64,000 bases of DNA from Clostridium sp. 'White wine YQ'. Its GTDB lineage: Bacteria; Bacillota; Clostridia; Clostridiales; Clostridiaceae. The DNA is taken from positions 1 through 64,000 of the forward strand of contig NZ_JAQYUU010000007.1 in the NCBI RefSeq assembly GCF_028728205.1, written 5' to 3'. The position numbers and the translations under genes were made by a program. The notes beneath the pieces are model-generated. The model was not told where the DNA came from, did not search any database, and saw only the letters and a program-made list of their open reading frames with translations. Shown here piece after piece: positions 1 through 7,431 of the stretch (position 1 is the stretch's first letter; every line of letters begins with the position of its first letter).

Positions 1-27
1 AAATCTTACTTCATTTCCTCTGTTTAA

Positions 28-40
28 TTTTCAAAGAGCA
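28..40 (-). promoter_or_regulatory. boxA-like antitermination site of rRNA leader
   Basis: The minus strand reads TGCTCTTTGAAAA, close to the boxA element found in rRNA leaders of Firmicutes, where NusB/S10 antitermination complexes load. It lies about 20 nt downstream of the promoter at 57-85. No 16S sequence is present before the window ends. Confidence 0.7.
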
Positions 41-56
41 ATTAACTTGCTTATTT

Positions 57-85
57 ATGTTATCACTTCTATTGTTACTTGTCAA
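57..85 (-). promoter_or_regulatory. rRNA-operon-type promoter
   Basis: On the minus strand a consensus -35 TTGACA (80-85) and a -10 TAACAT (57-62) are separated by exactly 17 bp, with very AT-rich DNA upstream that could act as an UP element. A boxA-like sequence follows at 28-40. This combination is typical of ribosomal RNA operons, so an rRNA operon probably runs leftward out of the window. The rRNA genes themselves are not visible, so the target is inferred. Confidence 0.75.
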
Positions 86-170
86 CACATTTTATGTTTT
101 ATAACATTTATTATGTTTTGTAACATCTCAGCGACGTGTTTTATCTTAACATCCTATGAAAAATAAATCA

Positions 171-226
171 CAAAAAAAATAGTTGAAATATAGAATTAAA
201 TATATCTTTCTCTATATTTCAACTAT
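171..226 (-). terminator. Terminator of motAB
   Basis: A perfect 15-bp stem (179-193 with 212-226) is followed on the minus strand by a run of eight T. It lies about 60 bp beyond the motB stop codon and ends the motAB transcript just before the rRNA-type promoter. Confidence 0.85.
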
Positions 227-283
227 TTCCTTATTTTTAATCATATTGATACACTTGGATAAGTTTATATCATTTCTTATACA

Positions 284-997
284 TTAACTTCCAATAGAAT
301 TATATTTATCATTAACTATTACAATATCTACTCTTCTATTTTTTTGTCTATTTTCTTCACTATCATTTTTCACTTTAGGCTTGTACTCACCATGCCCTAT
401 TGCTGTAACTCTTGTAGGTTCTACATTTCCATCCTCTACTAAAAATTCCGTTACATTAGATGCTCTAGTAGATGAAAGCTGCCAATTTGAATTAAATTCT
501 TTAGTGTGTATCGGTAAATCATCCGTAAATCCTTCTACACGAATATTATTTTTAATACTCTTAAGCACTTTAGCAACATCTAATAATCTTGCTTTAGATT
601 CTTCTTTTACATCTGCCTTTCCTTTATCAAAAAACAAATTATCATTAAAACTTACAACTAGCCCAATAGCTTCTTCTGAAATGGAGACCTTGTCAGACAA
701 ATTATTTTGATCAATAATCTTTTGTATTTCTTCCTTTGTATTCTGAAATTCATCTGTTTGAGGATTGATTGTTTCTTTAGGAGTTGAGGTTCCAACACTA
801 TTAGTTTCTCCAACAATATTTTTACCTCCTCCAAAAACTTCTCTAAAAGAATTTGACATTTGGGTATATTTTTGAGCATCAACATTACTACTTGCATACA
901 TTATAACGAAGAATATCATTAGTAATGTAATTAGGTCAGAGTAGGTTAACAACCATCTCTCATTATTCTCTTTTTCTGGCTCTTGCTGTCTTTTCAA
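284..997 (-). CDS. motB: Flagellar motor stator protein MotB
   Basis: MotB is the peptidoglycan-anchored half of the MotA/MotB stator that couples ion flow to flagellar rotation. The 237-residue protein has a short basic N-terminus, one membrane helix (about residues 17-38) beginning with a WLLTYSDLITLL motif that carries the conserved ion-binding Asp, a linker, and a C-terminal OmpA-like peptidoglycan-binding domain (about 115-230) with VEGFTDD and NRRVDI motifs. The start codon is TTG, directly abutting the motA TAG stop. AAGGAGGTGG lies 8 nt upstream, so the two genes are translationally coupled. A strong terminator follows. Only the stator genes are here, so motility is inferred. Confidence 0.95.
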   Translation of the reverse strand: MKRQQEPEKENNERWLLTYSDLITLLMIFFVIMYASSNVDAQKYTQMSNSFREVFGGGKNIVGETNSVGTSTPKETINPQTDEFQNTKEEIQKIIDQNNLSDKVSISEEAIGLVVSFNDNLFFDKGKADVKEESKARLLDVAKVLKSIKNNIRVEGFTDDLPIHTKEFNSNWQLSSTRASNVTEFLVEDGNVEPTRVTAIGHGEYKPKVKNDSEENRQKNRRVDIVIVNDKYNSIGS

Positions 998-1777
998 CTA
1001 CTCCACCTCCTTCTTTGATTCGTCCTCCATTCCTTCTTCAACGAATGAACTTAATTTTGCAACTATAGAATTAGGGTTTACACCATTTTGAATCATTAAA
1101 ATTCCTTGTAACATAACTTCTTTTTCTAGTACATCTTGTTCATTCAAAGCTTTTAATCTTGAACCAATAGGTAACCATAGCAAGTTCGCAAATGCAACAC
1201 CATATAAAGTTGCTATAAATGCTGTTGCTATTTTAGGCCCTAATGACTCTGGATCTGCTAGGTTACTTAATACATTAACCAATCCCATAACAGTTCCTAT
1301 GATACCCATAGTAGGAGAAAATCCTCCAGCAGCATCAAATATATGTATTCCTTCTTTATTCTTATCAATCATTCCTTGGATTTTAGTTTCTAATATGTCT
1401 TTAATTAAATCAGGTTCAAACCCATCAGCTACCATTTGTAACCCATCTTTAATAAATTGATCTACTTCTTCCTTACCTAATTCACCTTCAAGACTTAATA
1501 AACCATTTCTTCTAGTTAAAGTTGAAACCTCTTTAAAATAAATTATAAGGTCTGGTATACTGCTTTTCTTTGTGATAAAAACTTTCTTAAAGCTATCTGG
1601 AACCTTTTTTAATGTTTTTACCGGAAAAGATAACACAACCGCTCCTATAGTTCCTCCAAATACTATCATTATTGAAGTAACTGATAGTAATGCTCCAGGA
1701 CTTCCCCCTTCTTCAAAAAATGCTAATAATAGCATACCAAATCCAACGATTATTCCTAATAAACTACCAATATCCAT
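998..1777 (-). CDS. motA: Flagellar motor stator protein MotA
   Basis: MotA is the membrane half of the flagellar stator and forms the ion channel with MotB. The protein of about 259 residues begins MDIGSLLGIIVGFG and has the expected two N-terminal and two later membrane helices (TMGIIGTVMGLV and the following segment), with the cytoplasmic rotor-contacting loop between. An in-frame GTG-independent extension of 12 residues upstream is open, but AGAAGGGAG lies 7 nt before the ATG at 1777 and the family normally starts MDIGS, so that start is chosen. It is followed without a gap by motB. Confidence 0.95.
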   Translation of the reverse strand: MDIGSLLGIIVGFGMLLLAFFEEGGSPGALLSVTSIMIVFGGTIGAVVLSFPVKTLKKVPDSFKKVFITKKSSIPDLIIYFKEVSTLTRRNGLLSLEGELGKEEVDQFIKDGLQMVADGFEPDLIKDILETKIQGMIDKNKEGIHIFDAAGGFSPTMGIIGTVMGLVNVLSNLADPESLGPKIATAFIATLYGVAFANLLWLPIGSRLKALNEQDVLEKEVMLQGILMIQNGVNPNSIVAKLSSFVEEGMEDESKKEVE

Positions 1778-2148
1778 CTCTATTCTCCCTTCTAGACTTA
1801 TAAGCTTCTTCATAATAATTGAAATTTTCTAACAAAAAAACATCCTTATTGCCTCTAAATTGTTATGTCTCTCCCTTAGATAAAACCATTTAGTATAATT
1901 TTCGTCCTCTTTAAAAAATTCTAAATACTTACTTATAGTAGTTTTTTATTTAATTGCAAATAAAAAGAATCGGTTACATATTCAAGTTAACCGATTCTGT
2001 AAATTCCAAATTTATAAATTCATTGCGCTAAATTGCATTGACCTATCACTAACGAAATGCATATTTATCTTTCCATTTAATTAATGTCTCTTACTATTAT
2101 AAATAAAAGTACCATTTATCGTCTTGTTCTTCTACTTTCCTGTGATAG
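1778..2148. other. Gene-free stretch upstream of motA
   Basis: No convincing ORF is seen here. The stretch holds the motA leader, a minus-strand terminator at 1961-1998 and AT-rich DNA. No clear SigD-type flagellar promoter (TAAA-N15-GCCGATAA) was found by eye before motA. Confidence 0.5.
1961..1998 (-). terminator. Intrinsic terminator upstream of motAB
   Basis: An 11-bp stem (AGAATCGGTTA with TAACCGATTCT, 1966-1976 and 1988-1998) is followed on the minus strand by TTTTTATTT. It would stop leftward transcription entering from the tRNA/structured-element side before motA. Confidence 0.8.
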
Positions 2149-2250
2149 CAAAAAAATCGCCAAGGCGATTATGAGCCGTCATTTTTTTCACATCTAACTT
2201 TACAATCACGTGTAAGGAAAAACTAGCAGGCGACTAATTCTATTTTTTAC
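2149..2250 (-). ncRNA. Candidate structured RNA or repeat element, copy X
   Basis: This 100-bp stretch is related to 45681-45781. Both copies share an almost identical segment (GACTAATTCTATTTTTTA on the plus strand, one mismatch over 23 nt with its left flank), then a hairpin and a terminator-like stem. Here the last stem is AATCGCC/GGCGATT (2155-2161, 2164-2170) followed on the minus strand by seven T. An internal hairpin CTTACA/TGTAAAG lies between. Read on the minus strand it resembles a small terminated RNA. It could also be an end of a degraded mobile element. The family was not recognised. Confidence 0.5.
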
Positions 2251-2311
2251 CCTTCAAGTAAATCCATATGTTTTCATAGGAAACTTATAATATTATAAAT
2301 TCCTAAAGAGT

Positions 2312-2339
2312 AAAAAAACTAGGGATATAAAACCCTAGT
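2312..2339 (-). terminator. Terminator of tRNA-Arg(TCG)
   Basis: Stem ACTAGGG/CCCTAGT (2318-2324, 2333-2339) followed on the minus strand by seven T, 12 bp beyond the tRNA CCA end. Confidence 0.8.
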
Positions 2340-2351
2340 AAAATCCTTTAT

Positions 2352-2429
2352 TGGTGCACCTAGAGGGATTTGAACCCCCGACACACGGATTCGAAGTCCG
2401 GCACTCTATCCAACTGAGCTATAGATGCA
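2352..2429 (-). tRNA. tRNA-Arg (anticodon TCG)
   Basis: Full cloverleaf on the minus strand with encoded CCA. The acceptor stem is TGCATCT/AGGTGCA and the anticodon loop is CTTCGAA. It is separated from the main tRNA array by a terminator at 2522-2550 and has its own terminator, so it is a separate unit. Confidence 0.93.
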
Positions 2430-2521
2430 TTGTTTTAATTATACTATATAATACTATTCAATACTAGATTATTAGCTTGTTCAAGTTTATTATAATTAAA
2501 TATTGTAATGTTTAAAGAGTA

Positions 2522-2550
2522 AAATAAAAGCCAAGCAAATAATGCTTGGC
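2522..2550 (-). terminator. Terminator of the main tRNA array
   Basis: Stem GCCAAGCA/TGCTTGGC followed on the minus strand by TTTTATTTT, placed just after the last tRNA-Gly of the array. Confidence 0.8.
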
Positions 2551-2556
2551 TTCTTT

Positions 2557-2630
2557 TGGAGCGGGTGATGAGAATCGAACTCACGTAACTAGCTTGGAAG
2601 GCTAGGGCTCTACCATTGAGCTACACCCGC
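2557..2630 (-). tRNA. tRNA-Gly (anticodon TCC), copy 1
   Basis: Cloverleaf with encoded CCA, acceptor stem GCGGGTG/CACCCGC and anticodon loop CTTCCAA. It is identical to copies at 2801-2874 and 3515-3588. Together with the neighbouring tRNA-Pro it forms an exact 155-bp duplicate of 3515-3669. Confidence 0.95.
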
Positions 2631-2635
2631 AAGTG

Positions 2636-2711
2636 TGGTCGGGGTGACAGGGATTGAACCTGCGACCTCATGGTCCCAAACCACGCGCGCTCCCATCTGC
2701 GCTACACCCCG
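2636..2711 (-). tRNA. tRNA-Pro (anticodon TGG), copy 1
   Basis: Cloverleaf with encoded CCA, acceptor stem CGGGGTG/CACCCCG and anticodon loop TTTGGGA. Identical to 3594-3669. Confidence 0.95.
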
Positions 2712-2717
2712 ATAAAA

Positions 2718-2794
<77 letters not shown>

Positions 2795-2800
2795 ATATTT

Positions 2801-2874
2801 TGGAGCGGGTGATGAGAATCGAACTCACGTAACTAGCTTGGAAGGCTAGGGCTCTACCATTGAGCTACACCCGC
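2801..2874 (-). tRNA. tRNA-Gly (anticodon TCC), copy 2
   Basis: Same sequence as the copies at 2557-2630 and 3515-3588, with encoded CCA. Confidence 0.95.
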
Positions 2875-2878
2875 ATTA

Positions 2879-2953
2879 TGGAGCGGAAGACGGGATTCGA
2901 ACCCGCAACTTTCACCTTGGCAAGGTGACACTCTACCATTGAGTCACTTCCGC
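2879..2953 (-). tRNA. tRNA-Gly (anticodon GCC)
   Basis: Cloverleaf with encoded CCA, acceptor stem GCGGAAG/CTTCCGC and anticodon loop TTGCCAA. It is the GGC/GGU-reading partner of the three TCC copies. Confidence 0.95.
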
Positions 2954-2966
2954 ATTATTTAAAAAA

Positions 2967-3050
2967 TGGTGCAGGTGACAGGAGTTGAACCTGCACGCCG
3001 TGGGCGCTAGATCCTAAGTCTAGTGCGTCTGCCAATTCCGCCACACCTGC
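2967..3050 (-). tRNA. tRNA-Leu (anticodon TAG)
   Basis: Class II tRNA with a long variable arm, encoded CCA, acceptor stem GCAGGTG/CACCTGC and anticodon loop CTTAGGA. Confidence 0.94.
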
Positions 3051-3060
3051 ATTTTTTTAT

Positions 3061-3136
3061 TGGTGGCTTACCGGGGAATCGAACCCCGGACACCATGATT
3101 AAAAGTCATGTGCTCTACCGACTGAGCTAGTAAACC
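3061..3136 (-). tRNA. tRNA-Lys (anticodon TTT)
   Basis: Cloverleaf with encoded CCA, anticodon loop CTTTTAA and an intact T arm (CCGGGGTTCGATTCCCCGG). Confidence 0.94.
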
Positions 3137-3140
3137 GTAT

Positions 3141-3215
3141 TGGCTGGGATGGCAGGATTTGAACCTACGAATACCGCAGTCAAAGTGCGGTGCCTTACCA
3201 CTTGGCGACATCCCA
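3141..3215 (-). tRNA. tRNA-Gln (anticodon TTG)
   Basis: Cloverleaf with encoded CCA, acceptor stem TGGGATG/CATCCCA and anticodon loop CTTTGAC. Confidence 0.94.
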
Positions 3216-3218
3216 ATA

Positions 3219-3294
3219 TGGGGTGAACGATGGGACTCGAACCCACGACAACCAGAACCACAATCTGGCGCTCTACCAACTGAACTACGTTCAC
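3219..3294 (-). tRNA. tRNA-His (anticodon GTG)
   Basis: Cloverleaf with encoded CCA, acceptor stem GTGAACG/CGTTCAC and anticodon loop TTGTGGT. Confidence 0.94.
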
Positions 3295-3300
3295 CAGAAA

Positions 3301-3376
3301 TGGTGCACCATCACGGGTTCGAACCGGGGACACCCTGATTAAGAGTCAGGTGCTCTACCAACTGAGCTAATGGTGA
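3301..3376 (-). tRNA. tRNA-Lys (anticodon CTT), two stem mismatches
   Basis: Cloverleaf with anticodon loop CTCTTAA and encoded CCA. The acceptor stem TCACCAT faces ATGGTGC, so pair 1:72 is U-C instead of the usual G-C. In the T stem CCCGG faces CCGTG, giving a C50-U64 mismatch. Both look like G-to-T changes from a normal tRNA-Lys(CTT). It may be weakened or decaying. The TTT-anticodon tRNA-Lys could still read AAG by wobble. Confidence 0.85.
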
Positions 3377-3380
3377 ATAA

Positions 3381-3457
<77 letters not shown>

Positions 3458-3476
3458 ATTAAAAACAACGAATTAA

Positions 3477-3505
3477 ATTTTACCACCAAAAAAATCATGT
3501 GTCAA
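3477..3505 (-). promoter_or_regulatory. Internal promoter of the tRNA array
   Basis: Minus-strand TTGACA (3500-3505), 17-bp spacer, TAAAAT (3477-3482). It sits between tRNA-Gly at 3515 and tRNA-Arg at 3457 and would drive the twelve tRNAs to its left. Confidence 0.75.
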
Positions 3506-3514
3506 GATTTTTTT

Positions 3515-3588
3515 TGGAGCGGGTGATGAGAATCGAACTCACGTAACTAGCTTGGAAGGCTAGGGCTCTACCATTGAGCTACACCCGC
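3515..3588 (-). tRNA. tRNA-Gly (anticodon TCC), copy 3
   Basis: Same sequence as copies 1 and 2. Part of the 155-bp exact duplicate shared with 2557-2711. Confidence 0.95.
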
Positions 3589-3593
3589 AAGTG

Positions 3594-3669
3594 TGGTCGG
3601 GGTGACAGGGATTGAACCTGCGACCTCATGGTCCCAAACCACGCGCGCTCCCATCTGCGCTACACCCCG
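3594..3669 (-). tRNA. tRNA-Pro (anticodon TGG), copy 2
   Basis: Identical to 2636-2711. It is the first tRNA after the promoter at 3703-3731. Confidence 0.95.
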
Positions 3670-3702
3670 AAATGTTGTTGCCACCTTTCAGCGACAATGA
3701 TT

Positions 3703-3731
3703 ATTCTACACGATATAATTAAATCAGTCAA
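3703..3731 (-). promoter_or_regulatory. Promoter of the tRNA array
   Basis: Minus-strand TTGACT (3726-3731), 17-bp spacer, TAGAAT (3703-3708), about 35 bp before the first tRNA-Pro. Confidence 0.75.
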
Positions 3732-3859
3732 TACCCTTTTTATCATTTTTTTCATAGATTATGACAAGTATTAATTTTTACATTGTTAATGAGTATAATA
3801 TCTACTTAAAAATTAGCGTTTAATATTGAAATTTGAGTATGAAATATTATGTAAAATAC

Positions 3860-4333
3860 TTATATTTTATATAGATATGGATATATAGGTTTTCCTTTTT
3901 CAACTTCAATAAACGCAATCGTCCTACTGTTTCCTCTTGGCAATGATGGACTTCCTGGGTTAATAAAATATATACCATTAATTTCTTCTATTAACGGCAT
4001 ATGAGTATGTCCATAAAGCACTACGTCTACTTGATTTTCCATTGCTGCATAGTTCAAAAGTCTATTATCATATTTTACTTGATACTTATCTCCATGTGTA
4101 AGTAAAAACTTTTTATCTTCTATTTGAATAATTCTCTCTCTAGGGATTTCTGTTTCAAAGTCACAATTCCCTTTAACTCCAAAGATCTTCCCTATAAATC
4201 CTTGACTGATTTCATACAAATCAGCTATATTATCTCCTAAATGTATAAGAACATCTGCATTCTTAATGAGTTCTTTAACCTTATTTATATATACTTCAGC
4301 TCTATGTGTGTCTGAAACTACCGCTATTAACAT
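3860..4333 (-). CDS. YfcE/MJ0936-type metallophosphoesterase
   Basis: Small metal-dependent phosphodiesterase (157 residues) of the calcineurin-like superfamily. Metal-ligand motifs are visible in order: SDTHR (residues 7-11), HLGDN (31-35), GNCD (55-58), LTHGD (78-82) and GHTHMP (108-113). The physiological substrate of this subfamily is not settled. It is the last gene of an rph-rdgB-yfcE run with 12- and 9-bp gaps, the same order as rph-ysnA-ysnB in Bacillus, so it is probably co-transcribed with RNA and nucleotide quality-control genes. Confidence 0.88.
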   Translation of the reverse strand: MLIAVVSDTHRAEVYINKVKELIKNADVLIHLGDNIADLYEISQGFIGKIFGVKGNCDFETEIPRERIIQIEDKKFLLTHGDKYQVKYDNRLLNYAAMENQVDVVLYGHTHMPLIEEINGIYFINPGSPSLPRGNSRTIAFIEVEKGKPIYPYLYKI

Positions 4334-4345
4334 ATTTACACCTAC

Positions 4346-4957
4346 CTAAACAAAACTAGTCATTTCTTCTTTTAATTTTATTAAAGCCTTAGCCCTATGA
4401 CTAACTTTATTTTTTTCCTCTGGAGATAACTGCGCAAAAGTTTTATTAAAGGGTTCATAATAGAATAACGGATCGTATCCAAATCCACTACTTCCAAGAG
4501 GTTCATTTAATATAATCCCCTGAACCTCACCTTGAACTACTTTATTTTCTCCTAAATTATTTATTATCGCAATGGAACATCTAAACTTAGCTTTTCTTTT
4601 TTCTTTCGGAACATTCTTTAACTTATCTAATAATTTTATGTTATTCGCCTCATCATCTCCATGATTACCTGCATATCTAGCAGAAAATATACCTGGTTCT
4701 CCATCTAAATAATCAACTTCTAAGCCAGAATCATCAGATAATACAATAAAGTCATCATAGCCTTTACTAATTAATATATCTGCAATAGCACTTGCCTTTA
4801 TTAATGCATTTTCATCAAAAGATGTACCATTCTCTTCTACATCCACATCTATATTTAAATCTTTTAAAGTTACTATATTCAAATTAAATGCACTTAAAAT
4901 TTCTTTTATTTCTTTAACTTTATTCTTGTTATTTGTTGCTAACACTAGTTTCTTCAT
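4346..4957 (-). CDS. rdgB: dITP/XTP pyrophosphatase (RdgB/HAM1 family)
   Basis: House-cleaning nucleotidase that hydrolyses dITP, ITP and XTP to monophosphates, keeping deaminated purines out of nucleic acids. The 203-residue protein has the family hallmarks: N-terminal LATNNKNKVKEI nucleotide loop, SDDSGLEV (about 74-81), GIFSARYAG, and C-terminal GSSGFGYDPLF with the final SHRAKAL motif. Length is normal. It lies 9 bp after rph and 12 bp before the phosphoesterase gene, as one operon. Confidence 0.94.
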   Translation of the reverse strand: MKKLVLATNNKNKVKEIKEILSAFNLNIVTLKDLNIDVDVEENGTSFDENALIKASAIADILISKGYDDFIVLSDDSGLEVDYLDGEPGIFSARYAGNHGDDEANNIKLLDKLKNVPKEKRKAKFRCSIAIINNLGENKVVQGEVQGIILNEPLGSSGFGYDPLFYYEPFNKTFAQLSPEEKNKVSHRAKALIKLKEEMTSFV

Positions 4958-4966
4958 AACTTCTTC

Positions 4967-5716
4967 CTACCCTCTATCTCCAGTACCAATCCAAAGTGCA
5001 TCCATTTTTAATGCATCTTTTTGTGCTGTTATCATTTGTTTAACGCCCTTCTCACCTAGTGAAAGAAGTGAATTTAATTCTTCTCTATTAAACGGAGCCT
5101 CTTCACCAGTTCCTTGAACTTCCACAAATTCACCTGAATCTGTCATCACTATATTCATATCTACTTTAGCTTTAGAATCTTCTTCATAACATAAATCTAT
5201 ATATTTTTCATCATTTACAATTCCAACGCTAACTGCTGTAACAAAATTTCTTATTGGATAAATCTCAAAAGGATGGGCTTTATGAAGCTTATTTATCGCA
5301 TCTACCAATGCAACAAAGGCTCCCGTTATTGATGACGTTCTAGTCCCGCCATCTGCTTGAATTACATCACAATCAATCCATATAGTCTTTTCACCTAATG
5401 CTTTTAAGTCAACTACAGATCTAAGTGCTCTTCCTATTAATCTTTGTATCTCCATAGTTCTACCATCTAACTTCAATTTTGCAATATCTCTAACTTTTCT
5501 TGTATGTGTTGCCCTTGGCAACATATTATATTCTGCTGTTATCCATCCTTCTCCTGAACCTTTTAAGAATGGTGGAACCTTTTCTTCAATTGATGCATTA
5601 CATAATACTTTTGTTTCTCCAACTTCAATTAATACTGAACCTTCAGCATACTTAGTATAATTTCTTGTAATTTTTACATGTCTTATTTGTTCATTTTTTC
5701 TTCCATCTATTCTCAT
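4967..5716 (-). CDS. rph: Ribonuclease PH
   Basis: Phosphorolytic 3'-5' exoribonuclease that trims tRNA 3' ends. It forms a ring-shaped hexamer. The 249-residue protein starts [12 protein letters not shown] and shows [14 protein letters not shown], the phosphate-site region and the [19 protein letters not shown] segment typical of the RNase PH fold, plus [11 protein letters not shown] near the end. GGAAGGTGAT precedes the ATG. It is first in the rph-rdgB-yfcE run and divergent from the orphan gene at 5912, and it sits close to the tRNA array whose products it would process. Confidence 0.95.
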   Translation of the reverse strand: MRIDGRKNEQIRHVKITRNYTKYAEGSVLIEVGETKVLCNASIEEKVPPFLKGSGEGWITAEYNMLPRATHTRKVRDIAKLKLDGRTMEIQRLIGRALRSVVDLKALGEKTIWIDCDVIQADGGTRTSSITGAFVALVDAINKLHKAHPFEIYPIRNFVTAVSVGIVNDEKYIDLCYEEDSKAKVDMNIVMTDSGEFVEVQGTGEEAPFNREELNSLLSLGEKGVKQMITAQKDALKMDALWIGTGDRG

Positions 5717-5911
5717 CTAATCACCTTCCTGTATTATTTTACTACTTATTAATATATAATTGTATATGAATTACTTTAACGAAATATAAATTATTTATAG
5801 AATATTTCTTAATTTTCCACCTTATTTTTTATTTTAGCAAACCTTATGCAACTTTTCTTCTATTACTTCATATTAATTATATAAGGATTAATTTAAGAGG
5901 TGGAAATGAAT

Positions 5912-7321
5912 TTGAGATATATCGGTCCTTTTTTCAGAATGAATCGTATTTCCTTAGAACAAATACAGCATCAACTCTTTTTCTTTTCGAAAGAAGCTTT
6001 AAACAATATTGTTCTTAATTCAAAATGCGGAATAGTTCACACCACAAAATCACATAAAAAACACTCAGATAATACTGATGATAACATATTTAGTAACTAT
6101 TCTCCACTTGTTTGCGTATATAAAAAAGGATCTCCTAAACCAGCTGCAAAAAATTCTTTAGCATGGGATGAAGAGTCTTTTAAAAAAGAGGTTCCAGCTA
6201 TTTCGAATGCATTAATGACTTTATGCATACTGGAACTTTCTGACCACTATTCACTTTATGAGAATAACGATGAAGATTTATTTAAGTATTCAAAAGTATA
6301 CAAAAGATTAGCTAAACATCAATTAGAATTTTATTCAACATATCTACGCAATTCTCTCGGAGTATTTGTGGATAAAAAAATAAATTCTACCGAAAACATT
6401 GAACTATCAAATAAAAATGAAAAATTTAAGTATTCAGATCAAGCTTTTATGATGAATGCTTACTATTTATATTGGAAACTATGTCCTAGTGATGAAGACT
6501 CATTAAGTTACAAAGATTTTTCACTGGATATACTAAAAATGCTTTTAGATTTTAAGGAGAACTTATATGAGCTATCCTTTAATGAATCCTGTAAGGTATG
6601 CTTAGCATTAAGTACCTTCTATAATTATTCTGAAAATGAAGATGCAAAAGAATTATTACTTAATCTTATGGATTTAATTAAAGATAATTTAAATTCAGGT
6701 ACTTTTAACAATGATAATATTGAAGCTATAAGTATATATGGAATAAACTTATATCTTCTTTATAACATTACAAATTATCATGAAACTAAAGATGATTTCT
6801 TAAAAATATCTGAAAAACAAATTTCTATGTATAGTCCTAAAAATTCTTTATATATTAAAAACTCTGATAAAAAGAATATTTCATATCCTTCAAGTGAGAT
6901 AATTAATTACATTGTTCACGGAATGCTATATTCTGAAATCTCAGAGAATGACGAACTAGAGACTATAATTTCCTCTATTTATAAAGAAGTTATGGTAAAT
7001 GGACCCCTTGTTACTTCTTGGCCTAAGGCTCCAAATATCGATTCGCCTGAAAGATATAGAAAATGTTCATTAAGATCCGATGAGATGCTAGACGAAAATT
7101 ATTTTACTATTCCAAACTCACCATCTTTTGAACTAACTGGTTTATTTCCTATTTTCAATAAAGAAGTAACTTATTCCAAAAAGAAAGAAAGCTTTGATTC
7201 TGTAAAAAATACTTTCTATTCCGAAAAAAATATGATGATTTATTTTATAATAATACTTCTATTTAAAAAGAAAATCACAAACATCCCATATATAGATGAT
7301 ATTTCTGATATTTATGAATAA
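5912..7321 (+). CDS. Unrecognised conserved-looking protein
   Basis: Function not recognised. The protein of about 469 residues reads MRYIGPFFRMNRIS at the start and appears soluble, rich in Lys, Asn, Ser and helix-forming stretches. There is no signal peptide. A single hydrophobic run (MMIYFIIILLF) lies near the C-terminus. Start choice: GTG at 5900 lies inside the ribosome site and ATG at 5906 is only 2 nt from GAGGTGG, whereas TTG at 5912 is 8 nt away. It is divergent from rph, stands alone and ends at a strong terminator. Codon use matches its neighbours, so it is not obviously imported. Confidence 0.7.
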   Translation: MRYIGPFFRMNRISLEQIQHQLFFFSKEALNNIVLNSKCGIVHTTKSHKKHSDNTDDNIFSNYSPLVCVYKKGSPKPAAKNSLAWDEESFKKEVPAISNALMTLCILELSDHYSLYENNDEDLFKYSKVYKRLAKHQLEFYSTYLRNSLGVFVDKKINSTENIELSNKNEKFKYSDQAFMMNAYYLYWKLCPSDEDSLSYKDFSLDILKMLLDFKENLYELSFNESCKVCLALSTFYNYSENEDAKELLLNLMDLIKDNLNSGTFNNDNIEAISIYGINLYLLYNITNYHETKDDFLKISEKQISMYSPKNSLYIKNSDKKNISYPSSEIINYIVHGMLYSEISENDELETIISSIYKEVMVNGPLVTSWPKAPNIDSPERYRKCSLRSDEMLDENYFTIPNSPSFELTGLFPIFNKEVTYSKKKESFDSVKNTFYSEKNMMIYFIIILLFKKKITNIPYIDDISDIYE

Positions 7322-7329
7322 CAAAATAG

Positions 7330-7370
7330 AATTTCGAAATAGAATAAAACTATTTCGAAATTTTATTTTA
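7330..7370 (+). terminator. Terminator of the orphan gene
   Basis: Perfect 13-bp stem AATTTCGAAATAG/CTATTTCGAAATT (7330-7342, 7350-7362) followed by TTATTTTA on the plus strand, 9 bp after the stop codon. Confidence 0.8.
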
Positions 7371-7372
7371 AT

Positions 7373-7430
7373 TATAGGGTTTTAAGTTCAACTAATAACT
7401 TATTTATGTGAGAATAAATTAAGTTTCCTA
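7373..7430 (+). repeat. Dispersed inverted-repeat element, copy A
   Basis: This 58-bp element begins TATAGGGTTTTAAG. It matches copy B (15532-15602) with three mismatches over 58 positions. The right inverted repeat is missing: the element stops at CCTA, one base before the stop codon of the adjacent minus-strand lipoprotein gene. Confidence 0.75.
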
Positions 7431-7431
7431 A

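Noticed and set aside
3127..3333. 68-codon minus-strand open frame within the tRNA array
   Set aside because: It runs through tRNA-Lys, tRNA-Gln and tRNA-His, has no ribosome site and reads as the complement of tRNA stems.
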